Shown here piece after piece: positions 1 through 6,336 of a DNA stretch of 48,808 nucleotides. The first letter of the stretch is position 1. The number at the start of each line of letters is the position of its first letter. A program made the translations under genes and the position numbers. The DNA comes from Erythrobacter sp. UBA1916 (lineage in GTDB: Bacteria; Pseudomonadota; Alphaproteobacteria; Sphingomonadales; Sphingomonadaceae). The DNA lies in the NCBI GenBank assembly GCA_002337385.1, contig DDFY01000026.1, positions 1 to 48,808 of the forward strand, read 5' to 3'. Under the pieces are notes generated by a model. It saw nothing but the letters and a program-made list of their open reading frames with translations, had not been told where the DNA came from and made no database searches.

Positions 1-152
1 CATTGGTGCTGACGGGGAACAATGATGCCGCCGACCTCGCCGAAAAGCCCAAATAGGACCGGTTGAATGTCCGGCTTCATTTTGTCGGTGGCTGCGATCT
101 CTCGAACATAGTCGGAAAGCAGGATGGTCGCATGAGCATTTTGGTCAGCCAT
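1..152 (-). CDS. MazG-like NTP pyrophosphohydrolase, N-terminal part (cut by window edge)
   Basis: Fifty codons are visible from an ATG at 152 and the frame runs off the left edge, so only the N-terminus can be judged. The peptide contains the motif GLFGEVGGI preceded by a helical stretch, which resembles the first helices of MazG-like (all-alpha) nucleoside triphosphate pyrophosphohydrolases, where a Glu in a GLxGExG setting helps bind magnesium. The start codon lies inside the end of the upstream Nmad2-type gene (8-base overlap ATGGCTGA), so the two are translationally coupled and this is the last visible gene of the four-gene cassette. The metal-binding second half is outside the window, so the family call is tentative. 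Confidence 0.5.
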   Translation of the reverse strand, partial: MADQNAHATILLSDYVREIAATDKMKPDIQPVLFGLFGEVGGIIVPRQHQ

Positions 153-771
153 CTTCAAGCACCCAATCGAGCGGTCGCCCATGGAAGCCAGGCTCGCCGA
201 AGATGCGTAGCCAAGCAACAAACTCCGCTATCCATTGATCGTCATGCAGGATGGGCCGCCGCCTGACCTTCCGGCAAACATCATAGCGTTCGGGGTCGCG
301 AAACATAGCCGGAATTTCAGGCCCTTCGCCGCCAAAATAGTAGAAATCTGACGCAATCAGTACGCGGTCAACCCCGGTGTCTCGCCTGACATGCTTCTCC
401 CGGCGTTGACCATGGTCATCTGAATGGAAGGAGTCCAATTGCAGCCATTCAGTGTCATCAGCGGACCGATGGTAGATGTTATCGCCGCAGCTCTGCTTCC
501 GGCTTCCACATCGTTGCGGTTTTTTCCCAGCGAAACGTAGGTCGTTCCAATAGGATCGAAAGTCCATTGCCTCTGCGACCTTCATCGCATGGACAAGACG
601 AGTACCTCTGTCCATCCGCTTGTTAGCACTACCTGTGCCAACAACCCAATCTCCAGCTTGGGCACTGCGACGGATATCAGGTTTGCAGGTCGCGAGGGTG
701 CAAGAACCGTAGAATGGGTTCGGTGCGAAGCCGCTATCATAGCGCACCACATATGAGAACAAACGGCTCAC
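145..771 (-). CDS. Nmad2-type (nucleotide modification associated domain 2) protein
   Basis: 208 residues. The N-terminus carries the signature I associate with the Nmad2 family: SYVVRYDSGFAPNPF, then CTLATCKP and GDWVVGTGS, followed later by CGDNIY and FYYFGG. Nmad domains were defined computationally as companions of DNA-base modification and phage-conflict genes; no biochemical activity is known to me. The gene starts 11 bases after the TIR-like gene ends and overlaps the following MazG-like gene by 8 bases, so it is an internal operon gene. The protein is rich in Arg, His and Asp and has no membrane segment, which fits a cytoplasmic nucleic acid or nucleotide binding role, but that is inference. 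Family call fairly sure, function unknown. Confidence 0.65.
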   Translation of the reverse strand: MSRLFSYVVRYDSGFAPNPFYGSCTLATCKPDIRRSAQAGDWVVGTGSANKRMDRGTRLVHAMKVAEAMDFRSYWNDLRFAGKKPQRCGSRKQSCGDNIYHRSADDTEWLQLDSFHSDDHGQRREKHVRRDTGVDRVLIASDFYYFGGEGPEIPAMFRDPERYDVCRKVRRRPILHDDQWIAEFVAWLRIFGEPGFHGRPLDWVLEDG

Positions 772-782
772 CGACTTCTATA

Positions 783-1256
783 TCAGCAACAATGCCGCTT
801 GATTTGGCGTGGCGGGCAGGGCGTTCCGTCTTGGTCGACCCAGGATTTGTCCGTGCCGTTGATGGCATCGATGATCGAATTGCCGCCCCAACCTACAACG
901 GCGTCGCCGAAATTGTTCAGGGCGTCGGGCACCTCGCAATCCTTCTCCCCATGCGCCCACACTCCCACGATCCGCTTGCCGAGCTTGTGGGCGTATTCGA
1001 TTTCCCAATTCACCCATTCGCTGTTCTTCGTCTGCGGCGAAATGTAGACCAGCAAGGTGCCCGCCCACTGAATGCGCGGAGCGAGAATGCCGCTCTTGAT
1101 GTAGTCAGCTGACTTGGCTTCGTTCGGGTTGCTGGAATTCACGGAAGAATCCCGAATGCTCATCCCGTTCTTCGCGAGCAAATCCTTGATCTTGCCAAGG
1201 CCAGCATCGTCCTCATGAACGTGGCTGATAAACACATTCTTGTTCTGGTCTGCCAT
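783..1256 (-). CDS. TIR-like domain protein (MTH538/ThsB-like)
   Basis: 157 residues, almost exactly one TIR-like domain. Visible elements: the opening strand and loop VFISHVHEDD (about residues 8-17), strand TLLVYISP (68-74), then EWVNWEIEYA, in which Glu85 occupies the position of the catalytic Glu of NAD-cleaving TIR domains, and strand RIVGVW. This layout is that of the MTH538 TIR-like family, which includes Thoeris ThsB. Such domains cleave NAD or make signalling nucleotides from it in antiphage defence. An in-frame ATG also exists at 1268, but the ATG at 1256 has GAGGG at good spacing and is preferred. It sits between a membrane-anchored gene and an Nmad2-type gene on the same strand. 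Confidence 0.75.
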   Translation of the reverse strand: MADQNKNVFISHVHEDDAGLGKIKDLLAKNGMSIRDSSVNSSNPNEAKSADYIKSGILAPRIQWAGTLLVYISPQTKNSEWVNWEIEYAHKLGKRIVGVWAHGEKDCEVPDALNNFGDAVVGWGGNSIIDAINGTDKSWVDQDGTPCPPRQIKRHCC

Positions 1257-1303
1257 CTTAGCCCTCATATTCCCGATATGTTCTCCACATATGGGCGAGG
1301 GAC

Positions 1304-2017
1304 TTAGTCTTTCAAGACCAAAAGATGCATTTGTTGCCGATACTTGATGAGAGACTGATTCACGCGCTCCATATCAGCCTTCAGCTCATCGAATTTCGGA
1401 AAACGCTCCTGGATCAGTTGTGGGTCGAGCACTTCCTCTCCGGGGCTTGCATCGTATTTCTTTAGTTCTCGGTCATACCAATGACGAAAGCGGGCTTGCC
1501 AACGGGTAAGGTGTGGCCGCAGCCCCTCGTTCAAAACCTCGATCGACAAGCGGACAATCTTTTGGGTGCTGTCGCGCTTCACCTTCTGGGCTGGAATTCC
1601 CTTCACTAGCTCACGCGTTACCGTGAAGAAGCCGTGCCATGAATCGTAGATTTCAGAAACGACATCATTTTCGAAGTCGATGGGCAGGCCAATCTTTCGA
1701 GTGCTCAGTTCAACCCAGATCGCATAGGCAACTTGCTTGTCCGCCATATTTGGTTTGAAGGAAAACTTCTGATCCCCGATGCCAATGTCGGCTTGGTCAA
1801 TCTCAAAGCTCTTGAATGTGAAGCCCCCAGCATAGATGCGCCAGCAAGCCAGCAATGCTGAAATGACGAGAGCCCCTACCAACAGCCATCCGCTGGCAGT
1901 TAAAACGAGCGAATATTCGGCCTTATTCCACGCGAGCGAAAAGATCGGCTCAATCGAATCAGTAGTGGACTTGGAGGAACTGCTGCTCATGGCAGCAATA
2001 CCTAATCTGCCCCTCAC
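1304..2017 (-). CDS. Membrane-anchored protein of unknown function, cassette component
   Basis: 237 residues from a GTG at 2017, or 228 from the ATG at 1990 (MSSSSSK); neither has a clear ribosome site, so the start is open. After a short Ser-rich N-terminus there is one strong transmembrane helix (WLLVGALVISALLACW), then a cytoplasmic-looking domain of about 180 residues with a conserved-looking block (FSFKPN, AYAIWVELSTRKIGLPIDFENDV) and a Trp/Arg-rich helical part (RWQARFRHWYDREL) ending in a predicted amphipathic helix. I recognise no named domain. It is the first gene of the cassette; the TIR-like gene starts 35-47 bases after it. A membrane sensor or effector beside a soluble TIR protein is a plausible role, by inference only. 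G+C is clearly lower than in core genes. Confidence 0.7.
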   Translation of the reverse strand: MRGRLGIAAMSSSSSKSTTDSIEPIFSLAWNKAEYSLVLTASGWLLVGALVISALLACWRIYAGGFTFKSFEIDQADIGIGDQKFSFKPNMADKQVAYAIWVELSTRKIGLPIDFENDVVSEIYDSWHGFFTVTRELVKGIPAQKVKRDSTQKIVRLSIEVLNEGLRPHLTRWQARFRHWYDRELKKYDASPGEEVLDPQLIQERFPKFDELKADMERVNQSLIKYRQQMHLLVLKD

Positions 2018-2309
2018 CCCATGTCACGCTTCGACAAAAATGGGTGACGGGGCTTGGAAAACCGATCACCGGCTCAGAAGCTGGCTTGTTCGAAATAGAC
2101 CTTCATCTTCGTCAGCTGCTGAGCACGCCGTGCTGTTGCTAAGCATGTCCGCACACTTAGATATGAACACCAATAGAGGACGGCCTGAAACAGCATCCAC
2201 GAGGGGAATTGCAATCTACCTGCCCAAAGCCATCCCAAGCAGGACCCAAGCGCTTAGCCAGCCGAAAGACCGTTCGGCAACAAGCTCTGCAATTCTTTGC
2301 TGGAAGTGG
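2018..2309. other. Non-coding gap between the cassette and tRNA-Thr
   Basis: About 290 bases without a convincing gene. It must hold the promoter of the minus-strand cassette, but I see no clear -35/-10 pair. No integrase or recombinase reading frame is present, although this is where one would lie if an element had integrated at the tRNA-Thr 3' end. An open frame crossing it on the plus strand is composed of Ser/Arg/Pro-rich low-quality sequence and reads into the tRNA, so it is not a gene. Confidence 0.5.
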
Positions 2310-2385
2310 TGGTGCCGCTTACAGGACTCGAACCTGTGACCCCATCATTACGAATGATGTGCTCTACCAACTGAGCTAAAGCGGC
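2310..2385 (-). tRNA. tRNA-Thr (anticodon CGT)
   Basis: 76 bases with encoded CCA. The acceptor stem GCCGCTT pairs with AAGCGGC, the D arm reads TAGCTCAGTTGGTAGAGC, the anticodon arm CATCATT-CGT-AATGATG gives anticodon CGT (reads ACG, Thr), and the T arm contains GGTTCGAGTCC. The 3' end faces the low-G+C cassette to the left, the usual orientation for islands that integrate into a tRNA gene and keep it intact. Confidence 0.96.
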
Positions 2386-2443
2386 GCTCATCGCCCTTTA
2401 GGTCCACGCGCAGCGGCCTGCAACGCGCAAACTTACAGGGAAG

Positions 2444-2517
2444 TGGAGGCCCGAGCCGGAATCGAACCGGCGTGCAAGGATTTGCAGTCCTCTGCGTAAC
2501 CACTCCGCCATCGGGCC
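2444..2517 (-). tRNA. tRNA-Cys (anticodon GCA)
   Basis: 74 bases with encoded CCA. The acceptor GGCCCGA pairs with TCGGGCC, the D arm contains GGCGGAGTGGTTACGC, the anticodon loop CTGCAAA gives GCA (Cys), and the T arm has GGTTCGATTCC. It lies 58 bases upstream of tRNA-Thr on the same strand and may be co-transcribed with it. Confidence 0.96.
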
Positions 2518-2929
2518 TTTCCAGTGGGTTAGTGGCTGACGGAGCCTGTTTCCCGCACTGCCTGTCCGATCATTCCGCACTTTCGCGCTTCAAGCATCGG
2601 GCAGGCCGGTGTCTCTAGCGTGGCGTTCGGGCGCGTCAAGCCTCTAGAATCCACGCTGAATGGCCTGCGGAACAGCGATGAGGGTCTGTTCGAGCTCAAA
2701 GGCTCGGCGTGTCGGCTGCGTGGCCGCTTCCCGGCGCCTTCAAATGGGGCGAATGCGCTGCCAAGGTGTCTCGCTTCCAGCATCTCTTCTCTCGTTCAAG
2801 AGATCGGTTAAGCCGTTCGTCTATTGAAGGCGGGTTTCGACGTCCGCGCAGATGCGCGGCTGATCAAATGCGATTCAACTGCTTTCCAAAGCGCCTGTTC
2901 GCGCGCGGAGCTTTCGAGAGCGATAAATG
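2518..2929. other. Gene-free stretch between tRNA-Cys and csbD
   Basis: About 410 bases. Several short open frames cross it but none has a ribosome site, domain or sensible composition. It presumably carries the tRNA promoter on the minus strand. I see no mobile element or repeat here. Confidence 0.5.
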
Positions 2930-2957
2930 CAAACAGGGCGCCGGTTTGCCGACGCCC
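2930..2957 (-). terminator. Rho-independent terminator of csbD
   Basis: On the minus strand a 9-bp stem GGGCGTCGG / CCGGCGCCC (one G-U pair) closes a CAAA loop (plus-strand arms 2936-2944 and 2949-2957) and is followed by TGTTTG. It lies 29 bases past the csbD stop. The U tract is short, so strength is uncertain. Confidence 0.6.
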
Positions 2958-2986
2958 CGCTTGGTGGTTGCCGAAGTTCCGACCGG

Positions 2987-3157
2987 TCAGATCTTGTCGC
3001 CCAGCGCGCCTTCGACCTTGCCCTTCAGGTTCTGCGCCTGACCCTTGGTCTTCTGCGCCTTACCTTCGGCCCGGGTCTCGGGGTCGTTCGACTGTTCCTT
3101 CACCGCGCCCGCAATCTGATTGCCGAGGCCTTTTGCCTTGTCCGTAAGTTCACCCAT
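2987..3157 (-). CDS. CsbD family stress protein
   Basis: 56 residues from the ATG at 3157, which has GAAGGAG eight bases upstream; a longer in-frame start exists but lacks a ribosome site. The sequence MGELTDKAKGLGNQ, the charged Lys/Glu/Gln-rich helical middle and the ending KGKVEGALGDKI are typical of CsbD-like proteins, small abundant stress-induced proteins of unknown molecular role. It has its own terminator and an EcfG-like promoter (3207-3231), which fits control by the general stress response whose regulator phyR lies at 15864. Confidence 0.9.
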   Translation of the reverse strand: MGELTDKAKGLGNQIAGAVKEQSNDPETRAEGKAQKTKGQAQNLKGKVEGALGDKI

Positions 3158-3206
3158 CGCGTTGCTCCTTCGATATCTGGCAGGCACTGCGCCTGTCTGA
3201 CCAATC

Positions 3207-3231
3207 AACGGGGCTAGGGGCGGACAGTTTC
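3207..3231 (-). promoter_or_regulatory. Candidate EcfG-type (general stress) promoter of csbD
   Basis: Read on the minus strand: GAAAC, 16 bases, CGTT. The consensus of alphaproteobacterial sigma-EcfG promoters is GGAAC-N16/17-CGTT, so the -35 has one mismatch. The -10 lies 50 bases before the csbD start codon. CsbD genes are frequent members of this regulon. Confidence 0.5.
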
Positions 3232-3313
3232 GCTTCTGGCCCGCATTTGCGACCAGACGAAGGATGCAGGCGATGTGGCACCGCGTGGCGGGCTGCTCTC
3301 GGCGCCGGGCAGG

Positions 3314-4774
3314 CTATTCAGCCGGTTGCGTTGCGCCTGACGCTGTCTGCCCCGGTTCGGAGTTCGCCTTCAGCTTCTTCGCATAGTGCGACAGGGCAAG
3401 GATGCAGATCACGATACCGGCAAGACAAACGGCCGTGGCGATATAGCCGTCGAGCACCGCCTGTTGCGAGCCCAGGAACATCCGCGCACCGATAAGCGGC
3501 GCGGCCACTGCGGCGAACTTGGCCATGAAGCTGGCCCAGCCGCCACCGGTCGCGCGCACGGCGCTCGGATAGTAAATGCTGGTGATCGAGATCACGGCCG
3601 CATGACCGGCGCCAACCAGCACGATGCCGATCAGCACAACCGGAATGAAGGCCGGGCCGTCGAGCACGATGCCGAAGCCAAGCAGCAGCACGAAGGGAAT
3701 GGCGACCAGCGGTGCCAGCGTGATCCACCCGGGGCCGCGCCGCTCGGTGAACATCAGCAGGATAACACCTGCAATCGCGCCGGAGATCCCGCCGACTGAA
3801 CTGATGTCGCGTGCCGTATCGACGGTCAGGCCCAGCTCCTCGAGGAACACCACGCCGAAGGCCGTCTTGAGATAGATCGAGAAGGAACTGAAGAAATAGG
3901 CGGCCCAGATCAGCGGGGTGATATAGGCCAGCCAGCCCCGGAACAGCTCCTTCATCTTGCTGAACGGGTCTTGCTTTTCGTCGGTCTTGCGCTCGTCGGA
4001 AAGCTCGAAGGTTGAGAACTCCTTCGCGCTGAACGTCGGATCGAAGCGCGACAGCATCGGTGCGATCTGGTGCGCTGGCTTGCCCGAGGCGACCATCCAG
4101 CGCGCGCTTTCGGGCAGTAAGGTGAACAGGATTATCGCCAGCACGGCCGTTAGCCCGCCGCAGAAGAAGAACACCATCTGCCAGCTCGGCTCGGCCATGA
4201 ACGAGGGCACGACGCCGGCCGCATGGAGCCCGGCATACCAACCTTCGGGCGAGGCCAGCAGGTTGGCTGTTTGCGCGGCGCCGGCGCTGCCGAAGGAAAA
4301 GCCGAGCATGATGATCGTGACCGAGGTGGCTTTCATGCGTTTCGGCATCGATTCGATATTGAGCGACCAGATCGGGGCGAGCAGCCCGCCAATGGCAAGG
4401 CCACCCAGCAGGCGCAGGGTGAACAGCACTTCGGGCGAGCCCGCAAAGCCGGTCAGGAACGTGAGTGCGGCGGCCCCCAGCGTCGAGACGATGATAACCG
4501 GGCGGCGGCCAATGATGTCGGCGATGTAGGAGCCGATCAGCGAGCCGATCATCTGGCCGATGAAGGCGGCGGTGGATACGTCGCCCATCTGCGCCTCGGT
4601 CAGGGACATGTCGTCGCGGATCTCGGGAAGGGTGACCGAGACGAGCGCAAAGTCGAGCCCGTCGAAAAAGGTCACGAGGCAGCTGAGCAGCAGGATGTGC
4701 AGGTGGAACCTGGTGAATGTCAGCTGTTGCAGAAACGCGGATACATCCAGCGTCTTCGCCGGTCGACTGGCCAT
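3314..4774 (-). CDS. MFS transporter, aromatic acid/H+ symporter (AAHS)-like
   Basis: 486 residues from the ATG at 4774, chosen because GGGGGAGAG lies just upstream and the preceding 35 in-frame codons do not look like protein. It is a 12-helix inner membrane carrier of the major facilitator superfamily: TM1 holds FFDGLDFALVSVTLPEI, where DGxD is the AAHS-type signature, and the loop between TM2 and TM3 has GSYIADIIGRRP, the MFS motif A. Family members import aromatic or other organic acids with protons. There is no adjacent catabolic gene on the same strand, so the substrate cannot be told from context. It is followed after 156 bases by csbD, which appears to be a separate unit. Confidence 0.85.
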   Translation of the reverse strand: MASRPAKTLDVSAFLQQLTFTRFHLHILLLSCLVTFFDGLDFALVSVTLPEIRDDMSLTEAQMGDVSTAAFIGQMIGSLIGSYIADIIGRRPVIIVSTLGAAALTFLTGFAGSPEVLFTLRLLGGLAIGGLLAPIWSLNIESMPKRMKATSVTIIMLGFSFGSAGAAQTANLLASPEGWYAGLHAAGVVPSFMAEPSWQMVFFFCGGLTAVLAIILFTLLPESARWMVASGKPAHQIAPMLSRFDPTFSAKEFSTFELSDERKTDEKQDPFSKMKELFRGWLAYITPLIWAAYFFSSFSIYLKTAFGVVFLEELGLTVDTARDISSVGGISGAIAGVILLMFTERRGPGWITLAPLVAIPFVLLLGFGIVLDGPAFIPVVLIGIVLVGAGHAAVISITSIYYPSAVRATGGGWASFMAKFAAVAAPLIGARMFLGSQQAVLDGYIATAVCLAGIVICILALSHYAKKLKANSEPGQTASGATQPAE

Positions 4775-4984
4775 GTGCGATCTCTCCCCCGACCGAGCCC
4801 TTAGCATGCTCACGGTCTGCCTCCAGCTTAGGCCAGAAGCTCCGACACAATGCAAGGCGCTTTGGCTGGAGAATCGCACGCTTCAGGCGACTGCCGGCGT
4901 GATGTTTTGCAGATGGGGGCGAGGGGACGGGCGCAGCCTGGCGCTAGTCAGGTGGCGGCCCGTCCGGTCGCGTACAGTCCGTTC

Positions 4985-6184
4985 TCAGGCTGCGCTTGAG
5001 TTCACGCCCATGCTTTGCAGGTAACGGCGGATATTGCGGCCTGCCTGACGCAGGCGCTGTTCGTTCTCCACCAAGCCGATGCGCACATAGCCTTCGCCGT
5101 CCTCGCCATAGCCGACGCCGGGGGCGACCGCGACTTCGGCATGGGTGAGCAACTGCTTGGCGAATTCCATGCTGCCCATTTCCTTCAGCGGCGCGGGCAG
5201 GGGGGCCCAGGCGAACATCGAGGCGGGCGGAGGCGGGATTTCCCAGCCCGCACGGCCAAACGCCTCGACCATTACGTCACGGCGCTTGTGATAGAGCTGG
5301 CGGTTCTTCTCGACGATATCCTGCGGCCCGTTCAGCGCGGCCACGGCAGCGGCCTGCATCGGGGTGAAGGCGCCATAGTCGATATAGCTCTTCACGCGGG
5401 TGAGCGCGGCGATCAGCGTGGGGTTGCCCACCGCAAAGCCAAGCCGCCAGCCCGCCATCGAGAAGGTCTTCGACATCGAGGTGAACTCGACCGCCACATC
5501 CTTGGCGCCAGGCACCTGCAGGATCGAAGGGGTCGGCTTGCCGTCGAAATAGAGCTCGGAATAGGCAAGGTCGGACAAGATCCAGACCTTGTGGAACTTG
5601 GCCCAGTCCACCAGCCGTTCGTAAAACGCGAGGTCGACCACTTCGGCGGTCGGGTTGCTGGGGAAGTTCACCACCAGCACCGTGGGGCGCGGCACGGTGA
5701 AGCTCATCGCCCGCTCTAGTTCGTCCCAATAGCGCTCGTCGGGCGTGGTCGGCACCGAGCGGATCGAGGCCCCGGCGATGATGAAGCCGAAGGTGTGGAT
5801 CGGATAGCTCGGGTTGGGGGCGAGGATAGTATCGCCCGGCGCGGTGATCGCGGTGGCGAGGCTGGCCAGCCCCTCCTTCGAGCCGAGGGTGACGACGATC
5901 TCGCTTTCCGGGTCAAGCTCCACACCGAAGCGGCGCTGGTAATAGCTGGCCTGGGCCTTGCGCAGGCCGGGAATGCCCTTCGACTGCGAATAGCCGTGGG
6001 CGTCGGGGCTCTGTGCCACCTCGCACAGCTTGTCGATCACGTGCTGGGGAGGGGGCAGGTCAGGGTTGCCCATGCCGAGGTCGATGATATCGCGCCCTTC
6101 CGCTCGCGCGGCCGCTCGCATCGCGTTGACTTCGGCGATGACATAGGGCGGCAGTCGCTTGATGCGGTAGAAATCGGTATCCAT
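4985..6184 (-). CDS. alaC: Alanine transaminase AlaC-type (class I/II PLP aminotransferase)
   Basis: 399 residues, close to E. coli AlaC in length and motif order: IDLGMGNPDLPPP near residue 34, GSKEGLASL at 101, NPSYPIH at 124, FPSNPTAEVV at 174, SDLAYSELYFDG at 204, and SMSKTFSMAGWRLGF with Lys239 as the PLP-binding lysine. The enzyme exchanges amino groups between alanine/pyruvate and glutamate/2-oxoglutarate in the cytoplasm. Automatic pipelines often label this group LL-diaminopimelate aminotransferase, but the match to AlaC is better. It is monocistronic, transcribed away from phaC, with a shared upstream region of about 150 bases. Confidence 0.85.
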   Translation of the reverse strand: MDTDFYRIKRLPPYVIAEVNAMRAAARAEGRDIIDLGMGNPDLPPPQHVIDKLCEVAQSPDAHGYSQSKGIPGLRKAQASYYQRRFGVELDPESEIVVTLGSKEGLASLATAITAPGDTILAPNPSYPIHTFGFIIAGASIRSVPTTPDERYWDELERAMSFTVPRPTVLVVNFPSNPTAEVVDLAFYERLVDWAKFHKVWILSDLAYSELYFDGKPTPSILQVPGAKDVAVEFTSMSKTFSMAGWRLGFAVGNPTLIAALTRVKSYIDYGAFTPMQAAAVAALNGPQDIVEKNRQLYHKRRDVMVEAFGRAGWEIPPPPASMFAWAPLPAPLKEMGSMEFAKQLLTHAEVAVAPGVGYGEDGEGYVRIGLVENEQRLRQAGRNIRRYLQSMGVNSSAA

Positions 6185-6234
6185 GGCCTTGCTCGGCTAA
6201 TTCCTCGTTGTTGATTTGGGGCGGCCCTTGTGAA

Positions 6235-6251
6235 GCAAACGCACTGTTTGC
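6235..6251. promoter_or_regulatory. Palindrome between alaC and phaC, possible operator
   Basis: GCAAAC-GCACT-GTTTGC is a perfect 6-bp inverted repeat around a 5-base centre, placed in the divergent alaC/phaC promoter region. A symmetric site here suggests a regulator, but no protein can be assigned. Confidence 0.35.
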
Positions 6252-6336
6252 GCAACGCGCCGCGTAGAGGCATCGTGCGCTTTGTGCTGCCAATCGGCTT
6301 GTGGCACGCTATGAGGCGGATGAAGGAACCGGGGCT

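Noticed and set aside
145..1256. TIR-like and MazG-like proteins both begin with MADQN
   Set aside because: Five shared residues with differing codons and no further similarity; chance, or a weak local duplication that cannot be supported.
1836..2339. Plus-strand open frame beside tRNA-Thr as a possible integrase
   Set aside because: No recombinase motifs; the end is a translation of the tRNA and the rest is antisense to the membrane protein gene.
2398..2811. Short open frames around tRNA-Cys
   Set aside because: They read through the tRNA or have no ribosome site, family or sensible composition.
3318..4850. Long alternate-frame open reading frame over the MFS gene
   Set aside because: Arg/Pro/Ala-rich composition typical of a shadow frame in high-G+C DNA; the other frame is a clear 12-helix carrier.
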